Below are positions 1-5,757 of a stretch of 5,985 bases of DNA, piece by piece. Numbering within the stretch: position 1 is the first letter of the stretch; every line of letters starts with the position of its first letter. Under the pieces are notes generated by a model, which was not told the origin of the DNA, did no database searches, and saw only the letters and a list, made by a program, of their open reading frames with translations. Source of the DNA: Lachnospiraceae bacterium (GTDB lineage: Bacteria > Bacillota > Clostridia > Lachnospirales > Lachnospiraceae); assembly GCA_017446125.1 (NCBI GenBank), contig JAFSRL010000226.1:1-5985 (forward strand). Direction: 5' to 3'. A program made the position numbers and the translations under genes.

Positions 1-163
1 ACTCGTCCTGGAAGTTGTAGCGGTTGATCACGCCGAACTTTTTGATTGTGTAAGCGCTCGTTCCGTCCGGCCAGACGGGTCGCACCTTTTCCCCCTCGGT
101 GGACGTGCCGTTGTCTAAGATGTCGCGGCACATGTTGATAAAAATTCTGTCAGCTATACTCAT
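1..163 (-). CDS. thyA: Thymidylate synthase, N-terminal part (cut by window edge)
   Basis: The first 54 codons of thymidylate synthase, which makes dTMP from dUMP using methylene-tetrahydrofolate in the cytoplasm, read leftward from an ATG at 163-161 and run off the window at base 1. The translation begins MSIADRIFINMCRDILDNG and continues with STEGEKVRPVWPDG and then YTIKKFGVINRYN. I recognise this as the N-terminal pattern of a clostridial ThyA branch, especially the GEKVRPVW and YTIKKFGV stretches. The catalytic cysteine region lies outside the window, so activity cannot be judged. The start is well supported: GGAGGG lies at 173-168, four bases before the ATG, and a TGGTATAAT extended -10 lies further upstream at 201-193. 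The gene is divergent from the TraX-family gene. The family call is from memory of related proteins. Confidence 0.88.
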   Translation of the reverse strand, partial: MSIADRIFINMCRDILDNGTSTEGEKVRPVWPDGTSAYTIKKFGVINRYNFQDE

Positions 164-167
164 GTAA

Positions 168-173
168 CCCTCC
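168..173 (-). promoter_or_regulatory. Ribosome binding site of thyA
   Basis: On the minus strand the sequence is GGAGGG followed by four bases and then ATG. This strong Shine-Dalgarno match fixes the thyA start at 163. Confidence 0.8.
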
Positions 174-192
174 GTATGAATTAAGATATCTT

Positions 193-201
193 ATTATACC
201 A
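193..201 (-). promoter_or_regulatory. Extended -10 promoter of thyA
   Basis: The minus strand reads TGGTATAAT, a perfect extended -10 (TGnTATAAT). Transcription would start near 186, giving a leader of about 23 bases that contains the GGAGGG site. I see no good -35 at 16-18 bases upstream. That position falls inside the perfect palindrome at 203-276, so the promoter probably relies on the extended -10. A 12-bp perfect palindrome (TAAGATATCTTA, 182-193) covers the expected start point and could be an operator or chance. Confidence 0.65.
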
Positions 202-202
202 C

Positions 203-276
203 AGATGACAAAAGGGACAGGTCCAAATGTCACCAGCTTCCCATGGTGACATTTGGACCTGTCCCTTTTGTCATCT
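203..276. repeat. REPIN-like perfect inverted repeat, 33-bp arms
   Basis: Bases 203-235 are the exact reverse complement of 244-276, leaving an 8-base loop (236-243). Each arm is itself a small unit with TGACA (206-210) at one end, TGTCA (228-232) at the other, and GGGACAGGTCC (214-224) between them. The element is therefore two short palindromic units facing each other, the layout of a REP doublet (REPIN/BIME-type repeat). A unit of the same design occurs at 5951-5979. It lies wholly between two divergent -10 boxes and contains no gene. An ATG at 243 in the loop opens a longer frame into the TraX gene but is unlikely to be used. What is seen is the exact palindrome; the repeat-family assignment is inference, because other genomic copies cannot be checked here. 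Confidence 0.85.
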
Positions 277-280
277 CATA

Positions 281-289
281 TGATATAAT
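281..289 (+). promoter_or_regulatory. Extended -10 promoter of the TraX-family gene
   Basis: The plus strand reads TGATATAAT, again a perfect TGnTATAAT extended -10. It begins five bases after the palindrome ends, and no convincing -35 is visible. The first base of the ATG at 297 lies eight bases after the hexamer, where transcription is expected to begin, so the message may be leaderless or nearly so. Confidence 0.6.
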
Positions 290-296
290 AGCTGTC

Positions 297-1235
297 ATGA
301 GCGCCAAAACAGGAACCAACAGCGGCATGATCTCCGGAAGCGTCCTGAAGATCGTCGCCGTCGTCACAATGTTGATCGATCATATCGCGCACGGCTATTT
401 GTACCGTGCCTTTTATTTGGGTCACTTCCTGCCCGGCATGGATGCGCAGGCAGCGGAGGAATTCTACCGCCTGTGCCGCCACATCGGGCGCATCGCCTTT
501 CCCATCTACTGCTTTTTATTGGTGGAGGGCTTCTTTCACACAAGAAACCGCTTCCGCTACGCGGGGGCGCTGGCTTTGTTCGCCGCGGTTTCCGAGGTTT
601 TCTTTGACCTTGCCTTAACCATCTGGGTGAACCCCGAAGACTTCACCCCGCTTTTGGTTTTGCAGCAAAACCCGAATACCGCAAACGGCAGCCAGAACGT
701 GTTCTGGACCCTGCTCATCGGGCTCTGTGTCATCTGGTGCATGGACATCACGGAGCGCCTTTTCATGCAGGGGCGGGGCCGAAAGGATTCGCTGCACACG
801 CTTCGGCTTGCCCTGACCTCCCTTTCCTATGTTGCCATTGCGTTTTTGGGCTGTTACATCGCGGACAAGTTCAACACGGATTACCGCTACTGGGGTGTCT
901 TGATGATTGTTTTGTTCTATGTGCTTGCGAAGAACCGTTTTGCGCAGGCGATTGTGCCGTATGTCCTCCTGTGCATGGTTCCGTTTCTGTTTGTGGAGCC
1001 GCCCTTTTTACAGGATGTCTTTGACGCCATCTTGCGCGCAATACCGGTTGCGTGGCAGGAGCGTATCACACCCTGGGCAACGGAGGTCTATGCCTTCCCG
1101 TCGTTTTTCTTAATTCTTTTGTATAACGGAAAACGGGGCTTCTTAAAGAGCAACCCCGTTTTGAAATACGCCTTCTATGCATTTTACCCGCTGCACTTAG
1201 CGGCAATCTATCTTGTGAGGATTCTGATTCTGTAA
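297..1235 (+). CDS. TraX-family integral membrane protein
   Basis: A 312-residue polytopic membrane protein of the TraX family (Pfam TraX). F-plasmid TraX is needed to acetylate the pilin N-terminus; chromosomal Firmicute relatives have no established substrate, though a membrane acyltransferase role is plausible. Family signatures are LKIVAVVTMLIDHIAH at about 17-32 (with the Asp-His pair), IGRIAFPIYCFLLVEGF at 63-79, and the C-terminal FYAFYPLHL at about 293-301. I count roughly nine hydrophobic segments, near 15-31, 63-79, 88-107, 136-149, 175-189, 199-211, 216-233, 267-276 and 291-312. No other conjugation gene is present. Start choice: the ATG at 297 lies just after a strong -10 and has no Shine-Dalgarno site. 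ATG 327 (MISGSVLK) has only a weak AGGA 12 bases upstream. ATG 243 lies in the palindrome loop, upstream of the -10, and is rejected. Confidence 0.87.
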   Translation: MSAKTGTNSGMISGSVLKIVAVVTMLIDHIAHGYLYRAFYLGHFLPGMDAQAAEEFYRLCRHIGRIAFPIYCFLLVEGFFHTRNRFRYAGALALFAAVSEVFFDLALTIWVNPEDFTPLLVLQQNPNTANGSQNVFWTLLIGLCVIWCMDITERLFMQGRGRKDSLHTLRLALTSLSYVAIAFLGCYIADKFNTDYRYWGVLMIVLFYVLAKNRFAQAIVPYVLLCMVPFLFVEPPFLQDVFDAILRAIPVAWQERITPWATEVYAFPSFFLILLYNGKRGFLKSNPVLKYAFYAFYPLHLAAIYLVRILIL

Positions 1236-1273
1236 AAATCGCCCTGTCGCTGCTCCGCAGCTTTACCAGGGCG
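1234..1273 (-). terminator. Rho-independent terminator of the trkAH operon
   Basis: On the minus strand, 22 bases after the trkH stop, CGCCCTG (1273-1267) pairs with CAGGGCG (1246-1240). An inner GCTGC/GCAGC stem (1261-1257 with 1253-1249) has a GGA loop. The hairpin is followed by ATTTTTA, giving a short T-run (1238-1234). The T-run overlaps the TAA stop of the convergent TraX-family gene. Read on the plus strand the hairpin is not followed by Ts, so it favours the trk operon. Confidence 0.78.
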
Positions 1274-1294
1274 TCCCCCATTCGCAACTCCATG

Positions 1295-2737
1295 CTATTT
1301 TCTCCACGTCGTGCGCCGAAGCAGGATCAGCATGGGCATCAGCTCCAGTCGTCCGGCAAGCATATCAAAGATGAGCACCACCTTTGAAAGGCCGCTAAAG
1401 CCGCCGTAGTTTCCGGTTGCACCCACAACGTTTAAGCCGGGACCGATGTTGTTTAAGGTCGCGGCGACCGCCGTCATGTTCGTCGTGAAATCAAACTTAT
1501 CCAGTGACAAAAGAATGAGCGAAACCACATAAACGCAAACGTAAATCGAAAGATAGGCGGTCACGGATTTCACCGTCGTGCGCTCAACGACCGCGCCGTC
1601 CATGTAGACGCGCTTGATGGACTTCGGGTGCACGACAAAGCCCAGCTCGTTGCGGATGTTGCGCACAAGGATGACAAGACGCGAGAACTTGAAGCCGCCG
1701 CCCGTCGAACCGGCGCAGGCACCGATGAGCATTAAGCAGAACAACAGCGTCCTCGAAAACTCCGGCCACAGGTTGAAGTCCCAGGTCGCAAAGCCCGTCG
1801 TCGTCATGACGCTCGCCACCGTAAAGAGTGAATGGTGGAAGGTCATTCCGGGTGTGGTTCCCATCCCCGCCGCATACACGTTGATTGCGATGAGGATGGC
1901 GCTCACAAGCATCGTGATGAGATACCACCGCGTCTCGTCCGACTTCACCGCTTCATCCGGCCGCTTGATGATGAAGAAATAAAACACGGAGAAGTTGATG
2001 CCGCACAACGCCATGAAGAAGGTGATGATTGCCTGTGAGGCAACCGGGTACGGATTGATGCCGGCATTCGTGATGGAGAAGCCGCCCGTACCCACCGTCG
2101 AAAACGTCAGCGTCGACGCTTCATATAAGCTCAGTCCGGAGATCATGAGTAAGACAATTTCAATCACCGTGATTCCTAAGTAAATCGCATACAGAATTTC
2201 CGCGGTCTGCCGCACGCGCGGGACAAACTTACCGACGGAAGGCCCCGGCGACTCCGCGCGCATTAAGTGCATGCTGTAGCCGTCAGACAAGGGTAAGACC
2301 GCCAGCATGAAGACCAAAAATCCCATGCCGCCCACCCAGTGGGTGAAGCAGCGCCAGAACATCACGCCCTTTTCCATGTGCTCGACATCGCTCAAGATGG
2401 AAGCGCCGGTCGTCGTAAAGCCGGAGACCGTTTCAAAGAGGGCGTCCAGGTAATTCGGAATGGCGCCCGAAAGCACAAAGGGAATCGCGCCGCAGGCGGA
2501 AATGACAATCCATGCCAAAGCCGTTACGACAAAGCCTTCTCTTGCATAGAACACAAGCGGTGTCGGGCGGTTTCTTGTGCCCGCGTAACCGATTGCAAAA
2601 AAGAACAGTGCCCCGAGCAAGAACAGGATTGCACTGCGTTCTTTGTAAAACAAACTCACAAGGGTCGGCAGAAGATACAGCACCCCCAAAAGCTCCAACA
2701 CCCGGAATAAAATGTAACGGATTGCTTTATAGTTCAT
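1295..2737 (-). CDS. trkH: Trk-type potassium uptake pore protein TrkH
   Basis: The 480-residue membrane subunit of a Trk potassium uptake system, which passes K+ into the cell under control of the cytoplasmic TrkA ring. Four selectivity-filter loops are visible in order: SGFTTTGAS (105-113), TVGTGGFS (214-221), MTTTGFA (311-317) and NNIGPG (429-434). The intramembrane-loop region ACAGSTGGGFK (340-350) and the C-terminal AGRLE (461-465) are also typical, as is the length. The protein is intact. Its ATG overlaps the trkA stop by one base (TGATG, 2739-2735), so the two are probably translationally coupled; a weak GGAAAAGAG lies just upstream of the start. It is second and last in the operon, followed by a hairpin terminator. 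KtrB is related, but the length, the TrkH-like signature and the two-RCK partner favour TrkH. Regulation beyond TrkA is not visible. Confidence 0.95.
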   Translation of the reverse strand: MNYKAIRYILFRVLELLGVLYLLPTLVSLFYKERSAILFLLGALFFFAIGYAGTRNRPTPLVFYAREGFVVTALAWIVISACGAIPFVLSGAIPNYLDALFETVSGFTTTGASILSDVEHMEKGVMFWRCFTHWVGGMGFLVFMLAVLPLSDGYSMHLMRAESPGPSVGKFVPRVRQTAEILYAIYLGITVIEIVLLMISGLSLYEASTLTFSTVGTGGFSITNAGINPYPVASQAIITFFMALCGINFSVFYFFIIKRPDEAVKSDETRWYLITMLVSAILIAINVYAAGMGTTPGMTFHHSLFTVASVMTTTGFATWDFNLWPEFSRTLLFCLMLIGACAGSTGGGFKFSRLVILVRNIRNELGFVVHPKSIKRVYMDGAVVERTTVKSVTAYLSIYVCVYVVSLILLSLDKFDFTTNMTAVAATLNNIGPGLNVVGATGNYGGFSGLSKVVLIFDMLAGRLELMPMLILLRRTTWRK

Positions 2738-4098
2738 CAGCTCTTTTCCAGGATATCCGTGATATCCTTAAATCCTGTCAGTCTCGTCACCACGATGACG
2801 GTGTCGCCGGCGGCAATCGTGCTGGAACCGTTTGGTACGATGACATCGCCCCGGTGGTTGATGCAGGCAACGATGAGGCCGCGCTTCATTCGCAATTCCT
2901 GCAAGGGCACGCCGATCACCGGCGCGTCGCGCTTGATCAAAAACTCGAGCGCCTCGACCCTGCCGTCGCAAAGGCGGTAGAGCGTTTCGATTTCGGAATC
3001 CATCGACTCCTGAATGCCGCGGACATAGCGGATGATGCGTTCCGCGGTGATGAGTCTGGGATAAAGCGTCGTCCCGATCTCCATCTCGCCGATGATGTCG
3101 TTGTAGGAAACCTTCGTCAGCTTCGTGATGAGCTTCGCCTTCGACACGCTCTTGGTAAAGAGCGACATCATGATGTTTTCCTCATCGATGCCGGTCAGGG
3201 CAATGAAGGCGTCCGTGCCCGCAAGCCCCTCTTCCATCAACATGTCCTTGTCCGTGCCGTCGCCGTTGATGATCATCGCCTCCGGCAGCGCCTCCGAAAG
3301 CTTCGCGCAGCGCTCCTTTTCCTTTTCGAAAATCTTGACATCGACACCCATCGAAAGCAACTGCCTTGCAAGATAAAAGGCGGTCTGTCCGCCGCCGATC
3401 AAAATGGCGTCCCGCACCTTTGCGGTCGGAATGCCTGCCTTTTTGAAAAATGTAAGCAGCTCCTTTGAGGGCGCAACAATCGATACCTCGTCCTTTTCCT
3501 GTAACACGAAGGAGCCGTAGGGAATGTAAACCTCATCCCCGCGTTGCACAATGGCGAAGATGACATTGCCGGCTAAGTCCGTGCGGATTTCCATCAGGCT
3601 TTTTCCGCGCAGCGGCGAATCCTTTTCGATGCGCATCTGTACCATTTCGGCCCGCCCGCGCGCAAACGATTCGACCTTGCTTGCCAGCGGGTATTTCAGG
3701 CTCCTCGCCGCTTCCGCCGCCGCAATTTCCTCCGGATTGATGACCATGTTGATGTCAAGCTCAGACTTGATGTAGTTAAGCTCCTGCTTGTAGACCGGAT
3801 TGCGCACGCGTGCCACCGTTGTTTTGGCGCCCGCCCGCTTGCCGATCAAGCAGCACAGCATGTTGAGCTCGTCAGAATCCGTCACGGCAAGAAGCATGTC
3901 AGACGTTTCCACGCCCGCGTCCTTTAAAATGGAAAACGAGGCACCGTTTCCAACAATGCCTCTGATATCAAACGCGTTCACCGCATACTGCAGGTTGTCG
4001 CTGCGTTCGTCGATTGCCGTGATGTCATGACCTTCGGTGGAGAGCTGCTCCGCAATCGCGATTCCCACGTTGCCGCATCCAACAATCAGTATCTGCAT
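2737..4098 (-). CDS. trkA: Trk potassium uptake regulatory protein TrkA, two RCK domains
   Basis: The cytoplasmic nucleotide-binding gating subunit of the Trk potassium system, 453 residues, the usual length for a two-RCK TrkA. Domains in order: RCK_N 1 with GCGNVG (7-12), the acidic strand end AIDE (28-31) and NGA (51-53); RCK_C 1 at about 142-225; RCK_N 2 with GGGQTA (235-240), IFEKE (256-260) and GDGTD (279-283); and RCK_C 2 at about 368-453. The second Rossmann loop has Ala where the first has its third Gly, which may mean weaker or altered nucleotide binding there. RCK_C domains in Firmicutes can bind cyclic di-AMP, but this cannot be read from the sequence. The ATG at 4098 is preceded by AAGAGG (4112-4107) at eight bases. 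It is first in the operon with trkH and diverges from the DUF5685 gene. Confidence 0.95.
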   Translation of the reverse strand: MQILIVGCGNVGIAIAEQLSTEGHDITAIDERSDNLQYAVNAFDIRGIVGNGASFSILKDAGVETSDMLLAVTDSDELNMLCCLIGKRAGAKTTVARVRNPVYKQELNYIKSELDINMVINPEEIAAAEAARSLKYPLASKVESFARGRAEMVQMRIEKDSPLRGKSLMEIRTDLAGNVIFAIVQRGDEVYIPYGSFVLQEKDEVSIVAPSKELLTFFKKAGIPTAKVRDAILIGGGQTAFYLARQLLSMGVDVKIFEKEKERCAKLSEALPEAMIINGDGTDKDMLMEEGLAGTDAFIALTGIDEENIMMSLFTKSVSKAKLITKLTKVSYNDIIGEMEIGTTLYPRLITAERIIRYVRGIQESMDSEIETLYRLCDGRVEALEFLIKRDAPVIGVPLQELRMKRGLIVACINHRGDVIVPNGSSTIAAGDTVIVVTRLTGFKDITDILEKS

Positions 4099-4106
4099 AC
4101 CTTACG

Positions 4107-4112
4107 CCTCTT
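4107..4112 (-). promoter_or_regulatory. Ribosome binding site of trkA
   Basis: The minus strand reads AAGAGG, eight bases before the ATG at 4098. This is a moderate Shine-Dalgarno match and agrees with the start placed directly before the MQILIVGCGNVG Rossmann strand. Confidence 0.55.
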
Positions 4113-4136
4113 TTCAAAAGTTTTTCTTACGGCTCA

Positions 4137-4165
4137 ATTCTATACCTTTTTCTCCGTTTTTACAA
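4137..4165 (-). promoter_or_regulatory. Promoter of the trkAH operon
   Basis: On the minus strand TTGTAA (4165-4160) is followed after 17 bases by TAGAAT (4142-4137), a good sigma-A-type promoter. Transcription would begin near 4130, giving a leader of about 32 bases with the AAGAGG site. The -35 box overlaps that of the opposite promoter. No riboswitch fits in so short a leader. Confidence 0.6.
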
Positions 4166-4188
4166 ATAGCGGCACAATCGTGTAAAAT
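4159..4188 (+). promoter_or_regulatory. Promoter of the DUF5685/J-domain cluster
   Basis: TTTACA (4159-4164) is followed after 18 bases by TAAAAT (4183-4188). The hexamer ends only six bases before the ATG at 4195, so the expected transcription start coincides with the start codon. No Shine-Dalgarno sequence lies between. This predicts a leaderless first gene. Confidence 0.6.
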
Positions 4189-4194
4189 AGTACC

Positions 4195-5034
4195 ATGTTT
4201 GGCTATGTGACCATCGATAAACCGGAGCTCAAGGTTAAGGAGTTCGACATCTACCACGCATATTACTGCGGGCTGTGCCGAAGGCTGCATGCGCTGTACG
4301 GCGTGCGCGGCCAGATGACGTTAAGCTATGACTTAACCTTTCTTGTGATGCTCTTAACCGGCCTCTATGAACCGAACGAAACGACCGGCAACATCCGCTG
4401 CCTTGTGCACCCGATTGATAAGCATCCCGCCGTTGTGAACAAGTTCACGGATTACGCGGCGGCGATGAACGTGCTCTTGGCGTATTACAAGGGCAAGGAT
4501 GACTGGGATGACGAGCGCGACGTGAAGGGATTCGTGATTTCCAAAGCCCTTGCGGACGCGGTCAATGACATCACACGCAGCTATCCCAAAAAAGCGCAGC
4601 TTGTCGAAAACAAAATCAAAGCCCTGCGCGAGGCAGAAGAGGCACTCAGCACGGATCTTGATCTTGTCAGCGGCATCTTCGGCGAGCTGATGGCGGGTCT
4701 GTTCACCGTCAAGGACGATCTGTTTACCGCAGCCCTGCGCAATACGGGATTTTACTTGGGCAAGTTTGTCTATCTTTTGGACGCGTACGAGGACCTTGCG
4801 GACGATATGAAGAAGAACGCGTACAACCCGCTCATCGAATTGAAGCGCACGCGGGACGACTTCGACGCTTATATGGAGGACCTTTTAACGATGATGATTT
4901 CCGAGGCGGCGCGTGCCTTCGAGTTCTTGCCAATCATCAAAAATGTCTCTATACTGAAAAATGTTTTGTATTCGGGCGTATGGACCGGATACCGGATGAA
5001 ACGGGAAAAGGAGCAGCATGGCAGATCCGTATAA
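4195..5034 (+). CDS. DUF5685 family protein
   Basis: A 279-residue protein of unknown function that I recognise as DUF5685 from its N-terminus MFGYVTIDKPELKVKEFD and the YYCGLC motif (23-28). Visible features: a possible metal site made of C25-x2-C28, C69, H72 and H77; DDWDD (102-106); a helical, charged middle; and a second acidic motif DAYEDLADD (196-204) within LGKFVYLLDAYEDL, followed by KKNAYNPL. The two acidic motifs resemble the Asp-rich pair of squalene/phytoene-synthase-like enzymes, but this is my inference. No signal peptide or membrane segment is evident. The start is secure because the conserved family N-terminus begins at this ATG, yet no ribosome binding site precedes it and a -10 ends six bases upstream. 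Its end overlaps the J-domain gene by 17 bases, suggesting coupled translation and linked function. Confidence 0.85.
   Translation: MFGYVTIDKPELKVKEFDIYHAYYCGLCRRLHALYGVRGQMTLSYDLTFLVMLLTGLYEPNETTGNIRCLVHPIDKHPAVVNKFTDYAAAMNVLLAYYKGKDDWDDERDVKGFVISKALADAVNDITRSYPKKAQLVENKIKALREAEEALSTDLDLVSGIFGELMAGLFTVKDDLFTAALRNTGFYLGKFVYLLDAYEDLADDMKKNAYNPLIELKRTRDDFDAYMEDLLTMMISEAARAFEFLPIIKNVSILKNVLYSGVWTGYRMKREKEQHGRSV
5008..5013 (+). promoter_or_regulatory. Ribosome binding site of the J-domain gene
   Basis: AAGGAG lies four bases before the ATG at 5018, inside the 3' end of the DUF5685 gene. It fixes the start within the 17-base overlap. Confidence 0.7.
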
Positions 5035-5737
5035 GGTGCTCGGGCTTACGCGCGACGCCTCAGAAGAGGAGATCAAAAAAGCATACAGGACACTTTCGCG
5101 CAAGTACCACACGGACTCCAACGTCGACAATCCCAACAGGGAGAAGGCGGAGGAGATGTTCAAGCTGGTACAGCAGGCGTATGAGCAGATCATGGACGAG
5201 CGTGCGCACGGCAGCTCGTATTCCGGCTCCTATTCCGGGTCTTCCTCGTCCTACGGCGGCTCCTATCAGGGCAATCCCTTTGGCGGCTTTGGCAGCTTTG
5301 GCGGGTTCGGGCCGTTCGGCGGCTTTGGCACCTACCGGAATACGCAGTCCTCTTCCGGGGATGACGAGGAAACGGTCCGCATGCGGGCGGCGGCAAACTA
5401 CTTACAGAGCCGGCATTACCGCGAGGCGTTGAACGTCCTGCAAAGCATCACGAACCGCACCGCGCAGTGGTACTACTATTCCGCATTGGCGAACGCCGGG
5501 CTTGGCAACAACGTCACGGCAAGGGAGCACGCGAAGACCGCGGTCGATATGGAGCCCTACAACACGTATTACCGCGACTTTTTGACCCGCTTAAACTCCG
5601 GCGGCGACTGGTACAACACGCAGCGCGCGCCCTACGGCGGGATGTACACGAACATCGACACCGGATTCTGTGCGCGGCTGTGCCTGATGAACCTGGTCTG
5701 CAACATGTGCTGCGGCGGACGACTCTTTTTCTGCTAA
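5018..5737 (+). CDS. J-domain protein with G/F-rich linker, TPR-like region and Cys-rich tail
   Basis: A 239-residue DnaJ-related protein, not a full DnaJ: it lacks the CxxCxGxG zinc-finger repeats and the C-terminal client domains. An N-terminal J domain covers about 3-62 (DPYKVLGLTRDASEEEIKKA). Its signature tripeptide is HTD (31-33) instead of HPD, which in known J proteins is needed to stimulate the DnaK ATPase. Residues 64-117 form a Ser/Tyr/Gly then Gly/Phe linker with three GGFG hexapeptide repeats (89-106). Residues 118-195 look like two helical TPR-type repeats (RAAANYLQSRHYREALNVL, then YYYSALANAGLGNNVTARE). The tail carries six cysteines (218, 222, 228, 231, 232, 239), the last being the final residue. 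It is the second gene of the DUF5685 cluster. A co-chaperone or scaffold role is inferred; the client is unknown. Confidence 0.88.
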   Translation: MADPYKVLGLTRDASEEEIKKAYRTLSRKYHTDSNVDNPNREKAEEMFKLVQQAYEQIMDERAHGSSYSGSYSGSSSSYGGSYQGNPFGGFGSFGGFGPFGGFGTYRNTQSSSGDDEETVRMRAAANYLQSRHYREALNVLQSITNRTAQWYYYSALANAGLGNNVTAREHAKTAVDMEPYNTYYRDFLTRLNSGGDWYNTQRAPYGGMYTNIDTGFCARLCLMNLVCNMCCGGRLFFC

Positions 5738-5757
5738 GGAAACAACGAACGGATTGT

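Noticed and set aside
203..276. The large palindrome read as a simple transcription terminator
   Set aside because: It lies upstream of both divergent -10 boxes, so neither adjacent transcript passes through it, and no gene ends into it. Neither arm is followed by a T-run.
243..296. N-terminal extension of the TraX-family gene from ATG 243
   Set aside because: The 18 extra codons are encoded by the loop and right arm of the palindrome and lie upstream of the likely transcription start. They do not resemble the family N-terminus.
1066..1293. A 75-codon minus-strand frame between trkH and the TraX gene
   Set aside because: It runs through the trk terminator hairpin and antisense to the TraX-family gene, with no family resemblance.
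2512..3468. A 318-codon plus-strand open frame opposite trkH/trkA
   Set aside because: It runs antisense across two clearly recognised genes, has no family resemblance and lacks a good ribosome binding site. It is explained by the codon usage of trkA on the other strand.
4099..4194. A riboswitch (for example cyclic di-AMP type) upstream of trkA
   Set aside because: The predicted leader is only about 32 bases and the whole intergenic region is 96 bases, largely occupied by two promoters. There is no room for a known riboswitch fold.
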